DNA of 64,000 nt, from the NCBI GenBank assembly GCA_963682025.1, contig CAVMKG010000169.1, forward strand, positions 49,362-113,361. The letters are read 5' to 3'. The notes beneath the pieces are model-generated. The model was not told the origin of the DNA and searched no databases. It saw only the letters and a list, made by a program, of their open reading frames with translations. Below are positions 17,773 to 28,768 of this stretch, piece after piece. Source of the stretch: Cordilura impudica (lineage: Eukaryota; Arthropoda; Insecta; Diptera; Scathophagidae). Position 1 is the first letter of the stretch; each line of letters starts with the position of its first letter. Position numbers and translations under genes: made by a program.

Positions 17773-20476
17773 TGTAATGTACCCTTCCTTTGGGTTGGGT
17801 TATTTTAATCTCAAGTTGCACAACAAGGTAAGCCGTCGATTAAGGTGTTCGAAAGAATTTTTTGGAGGGAGGACTGCGGGAGCCATTGAGCTGCTAGCTT
17901 CAGTCGGTTGGGGGGTTCGGGCCCTCTTCCATTAAGAATTTACCAGTCACTACAAAAATTATTGTAGACTCCCTATTTTTTTTTTTTTTTATAATTAAAA
18001 TTCATAGAATGGACCAGATGACTACAATAACTACTTCATTAAGTAAACCCCATTGCAGTCATAAAAGATAGTAAAATTAAAATAAAAGTAACAATCGATT
18101 CGCATTTTTATTTAGCTCTCAGATGTATATAGAGCTCGGCGCATCTTTACCCTCCCTTACATTTGTCCTACTAGCGCGAAATTTTATAGGCAGGACCCCA
18201 AATACTTACATATCTTCAAACTAACACAAGTTACTCACATTTATTTGTAAGAAAACACTAATTTAAAATTTAAGGATTCATATTCTACAATTCATTATTT
18301 ATTCAACCCATCTATGTGTATATATATGTATTATTCGAAAATTTATAAAATATAAAAAAACTAATTTCAACTTAAAATTTTTTTTTATATAAGCCATATT
18401 AAAAAAAAAATTATAGCAATAAAATTTATAAAATTTTAAAATACCATTTCCTATTAGAAATGACAGTGCATTACGAAGTAACGTTATGTACTTTTACGCG
18501 GTTTCAGACGGATACGATTTCGGTTTACGAATTGGAAAAAAAAAAATGATTACTCAAATTATGTAGATACAAGCAAAAACTAATAAAAGTTTACATTATT
18601 CAAGAAGACATCCAAAGAGAATTCTTCAGATTTAAAAAAAACCTAATTATGCTGTAATTGAGACTTAAATCTCAATTAACATAACGCAGTATATTAGTTG
18701 TTGCTGGTAAAAAAAATCAAATGCAATGATACAATTATACATATACTAGAGATGTTGTTAAATGTTAAATTTGTTACTCATTTTTTTTTAAATTTCTTTT
18801 CACTCACCTAAACAAACGAAGTTCGATGAAGGCCTCCAAGAAGTTCGATGCTTACGTGTTAATGCTGATGATGTTTGCTGTGAAATGATAATTCATATTG
18901 TTCTTGCATGATTATTAACGTGATTGCTTGGTACAGTGGAGGTCAAAACAAAGACCCAAAATTAATCAGATTTTGTTTGTACTTTTTGATATAGATTGCG
19001 TTTTAGTTATTATTTAGTTAGTTTATTATACGCGTATTTGACTCATATTAAATTATCTGTGATAGTAGTTTATCAGAGGTTAAAGTTTATATAGGTAATT
19101 CGTGTAATTTTTCTACTTGCTAAAATAATTTAAAGAATATTTAATGCACGATCATTCTAATAAATTTTTTTTTCTCTTTTTGATACTTTACAAGGATTTT
19201 CCAATAAGTTCTAAAGGAACTTAATAAATTAATTTATATTTACGGATTTAACTCTTAAATTTATTCTTAAAAAATTTCTTTATGCAGATTTTAGGGTGCC
19301 GGGTTAAAAGTATTTACTTTACGTAAGTTCTGCGTTTTATTTTTTTTTTCTTAATGATGATGAAGAAATGTCGATTTTATTCTGGTGTTATTAGGTTGTT
19401 GTTTTTTGGGTGATAATAACACCAGTTCGAATGTAATGATGACGTTGGTCGAGAGTTTGTGGTTTTGTTTGTTGCTTTATTTGTTTTTTTTTTTTTTTTT
19501 CTTCAGGGTCTGATAATATTCCCTCTACACTATTCTGCGATTTGTGGAGAGTGTGAAGCGAAGGGGAGAATTTTTGACGTAAAATTTGAAATTAATGCAC
19601 TCTTGCCTATGATACTATATAAGTCCATGCATAAATAAACAATTTATACATAGAAATTACTAAATTATTTCTAAAATAATTGTTATAGAGGACACTGCCT
19701 TACCTGATGTTTTATGAATTATTAGGTGAAATGATTGCTATATGAGGATATATGGAAAGATGAAGCGACGGATAAACCTCTGGTGTCCACTTGAAATTAT
19801 TCCCCTTTTCTATAACACCATCAATGTTTTTTAACTAAATAAAACGATTTATACCGATGAATACACTTCCTTACCTGATGTTTATTTTACATATTCACTT
19901 AATTTTTTTTTAAATTTTATCATTTGATCTTTTCTGTTATTGGAGCGTCTGTACGTTTCAACGTGTTCAAGAAAAAGGAAATTAAATATAGAATCTCCTC
20001 TTATAGATTAATTTCAATGAATATCGAAAGACGTTATTACATCGTTCGAAGAGGGATAATGAAACGTGAAACAACTGCTAGCAAAAGTTATTGTTTGCTA
20101 TTGACTTCTGTCAGCCCAGAAAAAAATAAATTTAATAAATGGAGATTGGTATATATTTTTTTTAATTTTAATATGAACTGTCAGTTGGCTTGTAATGTTG
20201 ACACCTCAGAATCTTTTTATTAAATATTTATAATTAGTCTATAATTATTCTACTTTTACAGGTACGAATAAGTGACATTTTACAACACTATATTTAGCAA
20301 CGACAAAAACCCTAAATGCATGTAAGACAGGTCAAAGATTTTAACCCGCCAACGAAAAAATACATCAATATATACCAAAAGAATATTTTATTTTATTTAG
20401 AAAACAAACTGATCTTGCGAAATAAATTGCTAAGTTACAATAGTAAAATTGGTATGTGTCGAAATAGTTCATTACA
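17773..20476 (-). repeat. 5' LTR of element B
   Basis: 2704 bp, the partner of 9223-11863. It carries a 93-bp block (18056-18148) absent from the other LTR. It retains the 12-bp inverted repeat (19382-19425). The terminal TGTAA/TTACA inverted repeat and flanking GTCG duplication fix its ends. Confidence 0.95.
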
Positions 20477-20558
20477 GTCGCACGTGCTGGCGTGGGGCCT
20501 AGCTCGCCGGATGGGTGGGGTCTTGCTTAGGCCCAGGGAAACCGCACTACAGATATTC
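20477..20558 (-). mobile_element. Element C LTR, second part
   Basis: Starts with the GTCG target duplication of element B, then CACGTGCTGGCG and TAGCTCGCCGGATGGGTGG to AGATATTC, matching 4335-4420. The LTR probably continues into the T-rich DNA that follows, but no end can be fixed. Confidence 0.7.
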
Positions 20559-21839
20559 TTTTTTTCTTTTTTCCTTTATAGTTTATTAAATTTCCTTGTT
20601 TTTTTCACCAATTGGTTAAAATTATTTCATTTCAAATTTTCAAAATTAACTTTAGTTTCTAAACTTTCCGATATAGTATTTAGTTCAAATTTCAAAATTT
20701 AATTATTTCAGTCTTTCAAAATTTAATTTAGCTCTAATCTTTTCAATAAACTTTCCACTGGCTTTAATTAATTTTTTTTTTCTTCACAAATTCATTTTTT
20801 TTTTCATGGCACTTTTTTTCCACACTTTATTCTACGAATCGTTCTCACTTTATTATTTATTTATTTTACCAACATTTTCTCTTTCAATAAATTGCATTAA
20901 AAAACGGTCTAAGTCTACAAGTCTTAAATTAACTTTTCTTTCTATCATTTCTAACTTCCAAAACGAATTTATTTTAACTTCACTTAAAATACATTTTCAT
21001 TACCTTAGGAGATTTTTTCCTCAACCTTTTTCTTTAACTTTCACATTTCGACTCCTTTTCTGTTCTTAAATTTAATTTTATATTTCTTTAAACTTTAATG
21101 TTTTTAATCTTAATTTTAATCTTTAATTTATTTTAACTTTCTACACTACATTTTAATTTTAATTCTTACGTAGGTTTTTCCCCAACCTTTACTTTCAAAA
21201 TCAAAGCTTCAACTCCCTAAATCAAAATTATTTTCTTAACATTCAACCTATTCAACCTTCATTCATTCCATTCATCATAAGGTAAAAACCTGTTTCCAAA
21301 AAAAAGCTCGCAACCATTCATTGAGACCATTCACACTCATTCATAATATTCTATCGCATTGAAAACACTCTCACTCATGTATGACGATGAGAGTACGTGA
21401 AATCAATACAAGAACAAAAAAAAGTGGTTTGGCCAGACTGATTGCAAAGTTTATGATTGAGTGAATGGACATACAACAATAACACAGGCAGTTGGTAACA
21501 AAAAAAAAAACCAACATCAAGTGTTTTATTGAAGTGTACTGAAAACACAAAACAAACATTTAAACAAATCACATACAGACGAAACGTTATTTTTTTTTTG
21601 CAAAAATTTTACATGGCAAAATAAATAACGTTTGGTTTTAATGTGACTTGTATATGCTGTTAAGTACAGTCATCATCAAAAATAAACGGCCGATCCTGCC
21701 GATAAATAGCCGATCCTGATTTCTTCCTTGAAGAAAGTGACGTGAGTGATGAGATATGTATGGAAGATGGTGTATGCAGTTAACCCGATGGGACTGATGA
21801 AATGATACTGAAGAAGTTGAGGGCAATGATGAAGAAGAG
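20559..21839. other. T-rich non-coding DNA, possibly rest of element C LTR and piggyBac 5' flank
   Basis: Strongly strand-biased (T-rich to about 21280), with TTTAATTTTAA and CATTCATTC words. No coding signal was seen. By position the first part is likely the remainder of the element C LTR. The last part precedes a piggyBac remnant. No terminal inverted repeats or TTAA duplication could be assigned. Confidence 0.4.
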
Positions 21840-23330
21840 CCTGTTGTTAAAGTAAATATAGCTGAAGTAAACTATTTTTATGGGAAAAACGGCTTCAAGT
21901 GGTCAGCAACACGCTGCGTAAAAACTCCTCTACATAATATTGCGCGGTTACCAGTGGCTTTACAGCATAAATCAGAAGAAGATATGTGTGAATATTGGTC
22001 AATAATTTTTGCCTGCGATATTGAGAACATGATTTTAGAGCGTACAAATACAAAATAAAATTCAAAATTTGATTTATCAGCAAAACCTGAAGCGAAAATT
22101 GTTGATAAAATTGAATTGCTGGCATTTTTCGGTATTTTGATCTTTACAGCTGTATTCAAGTCTAACAACGAGGCGAAAAAATTTATTTTTGCAACTGATG
22201 GCACGGGTAGAGAAATTTTTATAGCTACAATGTCCGACGCACGCTCCCTTTGTATTCTTAGTTGCTCAAAATTTGGTAACTCTTGTGATAGACAACAGCG
22301 ATTACTAAGCGATCCATTGGCTGCAGTTTCAAAAATATTCAGCAGATTTATAGAAAACTGCCAAAAATTGATGAAATGTTTGTTCCTTTTCGAGGTACAT
22401 GCAAGTTCAAGATGTACAAGCCAAATAAACCCACAAAGTATGGCGTTAAGATAATGGCATTGGCTGATGCACGCACACACTACCTTGCTTATAGCTACTG
22501 TAGAAAAAGCTCTGATGGAGTTGGTCTAACAAATGAAGAAAAACGACTTGCAGTACAAACACAATCAAATAAGGATGTGTAAAATATTAGAAGGAAGTCG
22601 AAGAAATATTACTGCTGACAACTGGTTTTCGTCACTGCAGTTGGTGGAAGAACTGAAAAAATTACAAATAACTTACTGAGGTACTCTGAGAAAGAACAAA
22701 AGAGAGATTCCACCAGAATTTTTGCCCAAAAGATATAGGCCGTTGGGATCCTGCATATATGGTTTTACCAAAGATGTAACAATTTTATCCTAAGTGCAGC
22801 ATCAAAATCGTGCCTCATAAAAAGAACCTGATCAATGCAATTTAAAACCTGTAACGACAGCTGATTATACCAATAAAAAAGGTGGAGTGGATGAGCTTGA
22901 TAGAAAATGCTCGATATATTCATGCGGTCGACGTACACGCCGCTGGCCATTAGCTGTATTTTATAGAATTTTGGATATTAGGTCTGCTAAGTCGTACATT
23001 ATTTTTCAAACTTCAAAGGATTTTGATAACAGTTCGAGAAGAGATTTTTTAAAAAAGCTGGGAAGACAAATGGTTTTACCGCATTTGCAAAGACTACAAC
23101 ACAACAAAGGCTCCCTCGGTCTTTACGAGACACAATTGGTAATATTTTGGGTTCAGACGCATTAGCTCCGAACACAGTAGGTCCGTCTCAGAATGACTCA
23201 ACTGCTTGTAAATTATGCTACATATGCCCGAGTAAAAGCGAAAAACTGCGCATATTTGTCTGCAATGTAGTAAGACAATGTGTATGGGCTGTAACAAATG
23301 TATATGCTGCAGAATGTAAACACAGAATTT
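21840..23330 (+). pseudogene. Decayed piggyBac-type transposase
   Basis: Plus-strand pieces in several frames follow the piggyBac order: a GKNGFKWS-like N-terminal motif (about 21,880), a helical region with FFGILIFTAVFKS (22116-22455), then IDEMFVPFRGTCKFK (first catalytic D) and KPTKYGVKIMALADART (22376-22582). Next comes NITADNWFSSLQLVEELKK (second D, about 22610-22660), then GGVDELDRKCSIYS with RRTRRWPLAVFYRILDI (third and fourth D, 22880-22970). A cysteine-rich tail follows (CKLCYICPSKS, about 23,200). All catalytic aspartates survive, but stops and frameshifts break the reading frame at least four times. Such transposases cut and paste at TTAA. No terminal repeats were identified. Confidence 0.85.
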
Positions 23331-23985
23331 GAAAAATAAAAAAACTCCAAAAAGGTTGAGTTTTTTTATTTTCTATGGTCTCTTTTGTATTTCTAAATAC
23401 ACACATTTGGCTGTGAAAAAAATTCCTTCTAAGTTTTTGTTTTCTTTTTAATTCATAACATTCTTATAAGTTATTGATATACTGTTTTTTTTGTCAAAAA
23501 AAAAAGGTTTGTGAAATAAAGTGACTGTTTTGTTGAAATTAATAAAAAAAATCAAAACTTTAATTTTTTTTATTTATAAATGTAGTAGCTTATTTTACAT
23601 AAAAATAAATTTAAAGAAATGTTTTTTTTAAAAATCTTTTTTTAGTAAAATTTAAAGGGGGTAAAATTTACCACCGCGTCAATGACTATGTCACAAAATT
23701 TCACCTCCATAGTTAAGGTTAAGAACAGGTGGATTTGGCACAGCCGAATTTAACACTCTTACTCTTTTAGTCAATAATTCCCAAAAACTGAATTCGTCAA
23801 CTGTAGAATGGCATACTTTTCGAATTGTTTTTGGAAATAAGCAAAGCATTAAGCGTTTGATAAACTTTGTATTTTATGAATAGTGTTTTATAAAAATATC
23901 CTAATAACCTCAATTTACACTGTTTTTAAATTATTTGAATAAGACCATATAAATACTAACTTTCAGTTATCAATTTACTTCTTAG
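23331..23985. other. Non-coding DNA, probably intron 5' of the myosin exon
   Basis: AT-rich with no coding signal. It ends in a splice acceptor (pyrimidine-rich CAATTTACTTCTTAG). It includes a Helentron-like terminal fragment at 23731-23769. Confidence 0.6.
23731..23769 (+). repeat. Fragment of Helentron-like 3' terminus
   Basis: GGATTTGGCACAGCCGAAT then TTAACACTCTTACTCTTTT parallels the ends at 3467-3516 and 61607-61657, with ACTTG mutated to ACTCT. Confidence 0.5.
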
Positions 23986-24505
23986 GTACGTTCGATGCAT
24001 TAAACCAAACGCTGAAAAATTGCCAAATATGTACAATAAAGACCTGGTTTTAGATCAGTTGAAATATTTGGGTATGCTGGATATTATCCGTATTCGAAGA
24101 GAGGGGTTTCCTATTCATTTTACGTTTGCAGATTTTATTTCGAAGTATAAGTGCTTAATGAAAGACAAGAAAACCGAATTTACAAAAAATCATATAGTTA
24201 ATGTAATGAATCAATTAAATGTGCCACAAACTGAATGGCAAATTGGTAAATCAAAGGTATTTATTCGAGCAAAAGCATATGAGCCACTAGAAGATACGAG
24301 AAAGCATGTCGTTAACTCAAAAGCTTTATTAATTCAAAAAAATTGGAAATGTTACCTTCAGATAAAGCAATACCAATATATAAAAAATGCAGCTTTAAGG
24401 ATTCAACATGCATATAGGGGATGGAAATTACGTATTCAATTTTTGCGAATGCGACGATCCGCAATTTTAATACAAAGTCATTTACGAGGTGTTTATGCCA
24501 GAGAG
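23986..24505 (+). CDS. Internal exon of an unconventional myosin heavy chain (end of motor and IQ neck)
   Basis: 520-bp exon between an AG acceptor (ends 23985) and a GTACGT donor (from 24506). It enters with one base completing a codon and leaves on a codon boundary. It begins YVRCIKPNAEKLPNMYNKD, the strongly conserved end of the myosin motor. The converter follows (LKYLGMLDIIRIRREGFPI, then QIGKSKVFIRAKAYEPLE). Three IQ-type light-chain-binding motifs come next (ALLIQKNWKCYLQ, AALRIQHAYRGWKLR, SAILIQSHLRGVYAR). The frame is uninterrupted. Converter and neck resemble the MyTH4-FERM-tailed classes (VII, X, XV, XXII) more than muscle myosin, but class and orthologue cannot be settled from one exon. 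Other exons must lie outside the window or beyond the repeats. Confidence 0.88.
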
Positions 24506-25635
24506 GTACGTTCTTTTTAATTTTATTCAGAGCATTTTTATATATATATTCTAGGGATCTGCTTAAATGTCGGGCGTCGCCCACGTTTCTTTAAGTTTCT
24601 TAACGTGATAAAAGCAAGTTGAGTATCTGGAGCGAATAAAAGTAAATGAACAATATTTTGTCAATAACGGTATTTGCATATCTTTGGTTGAGTCTCAGAG
24701 CACCGTTTCTTATTAGACTCTTGATTCTCGAAGTCATTATCTGAGAAACGTTGCTTTTTAGAATTTTAATTGCTCTTTACTCTGACGGAAGAATAATTTT
24801 TTTTTAAATAAATTTGTTCAGCATTTTTTCAGATTTTTTTAATCCGTAATGGATGATAATCCACCGATACTAAATGTTAATAAATCTGCAAAGTCATAAA
24901 TGAATCAGAACGCGTCTTCCTCTGGATCGATTGTAAAAAATTAACGATAAAATTGGTTTAAAATCCAAATCAACCAAAACATCTTAAAATAAATGGTTAG
25001 TCAACATGAATTCTCCTTTGGGAAGCAATATTCCTGGATAATTAAACATCCATCTAATGCTATATAAATTTCAACTTCTAACACTAATTTAAATAATTCG
25101 TCAAACATCAGTCGTACCTTCAACAGTAATCGGTGTAAAAACTCAGTAAATTAAGGAAAAAATCTACTTGTTCCCCTTTAGTTTTATATAATGTAAATCG
25201 TTCAATTGAGATCTCCAAAGGTTACATTTAGGATAGTTAATTTATCTCATTTCTTTAGACTGCCTGAATTTAAATAGGTCAGGCAATTTAAAAAAACATT
25301 ATGTTGTTAATATTCCAAAGATTAAATTCTCAACACTGTTTTGTTGAAATTTCTCTACCATTTTCCGGTAGCACCAAGAAAACTTTTTTCGATAGTGTTT
25401 ATGTTCCTTGTTATTTCTAAAACAGCAATTTTAATCAGAGTTTAGATACTATCAAATGTTTTCCTAATAATTATTATCGTGTTTTTAGAGGGGCTGATTC
25501 CTATTAGATAAGTTTGTCTTCAGGTCATACTTTTCATAATACGAATGGAAACTTTTTTAAAAATTTGCTACAAATTTCATTTCACGATTTTACAATTTTA
25601 TGTGATATTTAACCTCGTATTTATTTTTAGGTAAT
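24506..25635 (+). other. Intron DNA 3' of the myosin exon
   Basis: AT-rich sequence after the GTACGT donor, with no coding signal or recognised repeat. It is inferred to be intron because the IQ neck is interrupted before any tail domain. Confidence 0.6.
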
Positions 25636-26437
25636 TATACCCTATACCACTATGTGGTTTGGGTATAATGACTTTGTGCTGCTGTTTGTAACAACCAAAA
25701 ATATTTGACCTAGACCCATCTTTAATTATACCGATCGAATCAGAATCATTTTTTGAGTTGATTTAACAATGTCCGTCCGTCCGTCCGTCCGTCCGTCCGT
25801 CCGTCCGTCCGTCTGTGTGTCCATGTAAAGCTTGTAATCAAACTGCAGGTCGCAAATATGAATATATTTTGATGAAATTTGGTATATAAGCTTTTATCGG
25901 CCATGGGATGAACGCTATTGAAATTGGTGAGAATCGGTCCATGTTCAGACCTAGCTCCCATACAAATTACCCCTATGAAATCGACATAAATTTCCATAAG
26001 ATCCAAATTGTCATATAGATCTTACTCAAATTGGGTTTATATGCGTTCATTACATCCATTAATGAGTAGTCCAAAAATGATCCCTTTGGCCCCATATAGG
26101 GCTGCTTCCCGATCTTCACTTAAATCTATTAAAAAACAAAAATATTGCACTGATTCTTCTCAGATTTGGTTTGTATATATTTTTGCAAAATACAAGAGAC
26201 TTTTCCAAACATGATCAGGATCGGTCCATTTTTGGACCTAGTCCCCATATAGATATAGCATCCGATATCAACTTTTTCATATCTGCAGCCAAAAAAATTA
26301 ATAAAAATCCCACTCAAATTTGGTTTTTGCTTATTTTCTATGTCCAGTTAGTTGGGCCTAAGAGATAGGGTTTCTAAACGCATGGTATAGGGTATCGTAT
26401 AGTCGGTCTAGACCGACTATAATTTTCTTACTTGTTT
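25636..26437 (+). mobile_element. DINE-1/Helentron-like non-autonomous element
   Basis: Starts TATACCC, a hairpin (ACCACTATGTGGT) and GGGTATA, followed by GTTTGTAACAA, a GACC word and an 11-copy (GTCC)n tract (25771-25813). This matches the known order of Drosophila DINE-1/INE-1: TATACCC stem-loop, TTTGTAAC-type words, (GTCY)n. The 3' end has a 24-bp perfect palindrome (26398-26421; half-site TATAGTCGGTCT) followed by TTACTTGTTTT. No protein is encoded; the short minus-strand frame over the (GTCC)n tract is spurious. Such elements are thought to move by rolling-circle replication using proteins from autonomous Helentrons. It is probably in the myosin intron. Confidence 0.7.
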
Positions 26438-27099
26438 TCTTTTTAGTTCGAATTTTATCGACAAAACTGTGGATACGCCAAGATTTCTACTATGTCTTCA
26501 TTTTCTAACCTTTTTGCTTTAACATTGTCTACTAAAATTCCCGAATATGATTTAGTTTTCTCTCCTCCAATTTTCTGTTTTTATTGGAAGGGCTGCTAAT
26601 CCGGCATTGACTTGTCACTATCTGAAATTAATTTTTTAAATATAGGAATTAATATAATTTAGAATTAGACAACTTCATTCATTCGTTTACAGAATGTATC
26701 AACATTGTTACCATCTACTTCGAGAGAAAATTAGTTTAATGAATAAAAAATTTAAGATTTCTGATTACTTTATCTTATAAAGAGAAGATAAAGAACTGAT
26801 AAAAATTAACCACAGGAATTCTAATAGAGTATCTTCTGAATATCAGCAATTATCTAAACAGGTTGTAATATTGTTACGCGCGTGCTATAGGAATTTAATA
26901 CATCACTCAGACAGTCATCTCTATCGGCTAAGGCGTGGATTTTTGGAATATCTGTCAGAGATCGCGTAGCAAAAAAAAAATTCTTCATGCCATTTTGACA
27001 AATCGCCTAGGAGCTATAAAAAACTTCAAACTTTAATTATCAAGAAAAATGTATATCATTATGATCAGATGTTTTATCCAGGAGTTGATTATTATCGCC
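26438..27099. other. Non-coding AT-rich DNA
   Basis: No gene or recognisable repeat. It is interrupted at 27100 by the BEL/Pao element and resumes at 34012. Confidence 0.5.
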
Positions 27100-27363
27100 T
27101 GTTGTTGATACATTTTTATTCATAATTTTTAAAATACCTTGTTCTTTTTTACTTTAAATATTTTATAATATTTTATAACTTTAATTCAATAATGCTTTGA
27201 TTTTTAGTTTTTAATGTTAAATAATTTTAAATATTTTTCATTGTATATTTGTCGTTTGAACTGTGAAGGCAAAATTAACAATAAAACGCAGTTTTAAGAT
27301 TGTTATTGAGAACAATTACTGGAGTTTTATTGAAGCTGGAGTTTTATTGAAGCGACATTTATA
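27100..27363 (+). repeat. 5' LTR of BEL-1
   Basis: 264 bp, nearly identical to 33748-34011. The differences noted include TTTTTAATGTT versus TTTTTATTGTT and GAGAACAATTACTGG versus GAGAAAAATTGCTGG. The high identity indicates a fairly recent insertion, in contrast to the many stops in pol. Confidence 0.95.
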
Positions 27364-27547
27364 AATTTTTATTGTTAATTGTGTGCTGTTTCATGGTTAA
27401 AAATCCTAGAGACCTGAGTTGGCAAGAGTTTACGCTCGTAGGTTAGGATATCAACAGCAATTAAGTGTTCTCAGTGGAATTTTTGTGAGAAGCCTTGTAT
27501 TCTGTGATTTACCCTTTGCTACTTGGAGATTACCAACAATTTGACGT

Positions 27548-28768
27548 ATGCCAGCTCACCGGACGCTTAGAAAAGGCAAAGGAACATTGACAACTGCTGC
27601 ATTAAATAGAACCCTTGATGAATCCGAAGAACAATCAGCTGATATGGAAAATGTTCCGGTTAATCCGGCTCCAAGAGAAGTTATTTCGGATAGCATCTCA
27701 CAAGAAATTGAAAAGAGATTAGAGATAATGCGTAGAGAATTTCAACAACAGATGTTTGATATGCAGGGACTGATAGTGTCACAAATACAAGAATCTTGTC
27801 GTCCAATAGATTCCAATGTTGAATCTCGTACAGAACCTTCTATAAATAATCGAAATCAAGGTATAGAGTGTGAGAGGCCAGTCATAAGTCAATCAGTTGT
27901 GGCAGTACAAAAGCCAAAGAAGATTTATCCATTACCTGAATTTAATGGTTTTCCTGAAGAGTGGACCATATTTTTTGAAGAATTTCAATGTACTACAAGA
28001 GAGTTTGGTTACTCTAATTTACAAAATATAATGCGTCTCCGAGAAGCTTTGAAAGGCCGTGCTAGGGCGACTGTAGAAGCTCTGCTATCGAATTCCGGTA
28101 ATGTTGAAATCATCTTAGAAACTTTACAGGAAACCTTTGGGAGATCAGAGCAACTTATTAGAAGCCAAATCGATAAGGTGCGCCAAATATCGTCTGTGCT
28201 TGAAGGAGACTTAGAAGGATTGGTAATATTTGCCAACAAAGTAATTAATATGGCTGAATTTTTGAAAAAGGCTCGAGGTTTGTGTCATTTGTCAAATCCG
28301 TCACTTCTCAGCGAGCTTGTATGCAAGTTACCAATTTCTCGCCAAATACAATGGGCGGAGAAGAGTTTAGCATTAGAAACTCATCCAACTATTTTGGATT
28401 TCAGTTCGTGGATTAATGCGGTACGCAAAGTAACAAATGTTGTAATGGATACACTTCCTACAACAAGCCAAGGTAAATTAAAGCCGTACAACCAATTTAG
28501 AGGTATTCATCAAACAACAGCAACAACACCGAAATGTGTTTGTTGCGAGGGTGAGTGCAAAAATATTCAAGAATGTACACTGTTTTTAAATTTAAATGTA
28601 TCCGGTCGCAATGAACGAGTGAAAATCCTAAAATTGTGCTACTGTTGTCTGAAGAAGGGTCATCTTATCTCAAAGTGTTTTTCTAAAAAACGATGTGACA
28701 AATGTGACAGAAGACATCATCCTTTACTGCATGATGATAATGCCAACGTTTCAAATCCAGAACGTTGA
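27548..28768 (+). CDS. Gag of BEL-1
   Basis: 406-residue open frame. It has an N-terminal basic and acidic segment, a coiled-coil-like stretch (about residues 48-80), then the BEL/Pao-specific Gag core (LPEFNGFPEEWTIFFEEFQ; MRLREALKGRARATVEALL; about residues 128-200). C-terminal zinc-binding clusters follow: CVCCEGEC and LCYCCLKKGHLISKCF, then RCDKCDRRHHPLLH. The start follows the LTR and a 184-bp leader. No stop interrupts it. It would assemble the particle and bind the element RNA. Protease sequence follows directly in a broken frame. Confidence 0.92.
   Translation: MPAHRTLRKGKGTLTTAALNRTLDESEEQSADMENVPVNPAPREVISDSISQEIEKRLEIMRREFQQQMFDMQGLIVSQIQESCRPIDSNVESRTEPSINNRNQGIECERPVISQSVVAVQKPKKIYPLPEFNGFPEEWTIFFEEFQCTTREFGYSNLQNIMRLREALKGRARATVEALLSNSGNVEIILETLQETFGRSEQLIRSQIDKVRQISSVLEGDLEGLVIFANKVINMAEFLKKARGLCHLSNPSLLSELVCKLPISRQIQWAEKSLALETHPTILDFSSWINAVRKVTNVVMDTLPTTSQGKLKPYNQFRGIHQTTATTPKCVCCEGECKNIQECTLFLNLNVSGRNERVKILKLCYCCLKKGHLISKCFSKKRCDKCDRRHHPLLHDDNANVSNPER

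Larger units (their letters stand above)
9223..20476 (-). mobile_element. Ty3/gypsy element B with 2.6-2.7 kb LTRs and RING-finger Gag
   Basis: 11,254-bp complete minus-strand element. LTRs begin TGTAAT and end ATTACA on the element strand. It is flanked by a 4-bp duplication GTCG (9219-9222 and 20477-20480). Removing it rejoins the element C LTR, as the related copy at 4281-4420 shows. Internal order on the minus strand is a perfect tRNA-Lys primer site (17767-17750), an 866-bp leader, gag with N-terminal RING-H2 and C-terminal CCHC fingers, protease, RT, RNase H and integrase. No env is seen. Stops and frameshifts break gag and pol and the protease has lost DTG, so this copy is dead. No clear polypurine tract precedes the 3' LTR. 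Confidence 0.93.

Noticed and set aside
25746..26368. Short frames across the (GTCC)n tract
   Set aside because: They come from a non-coding Helentron-like repeat; the RTDG repeats are the microsatellite translated.
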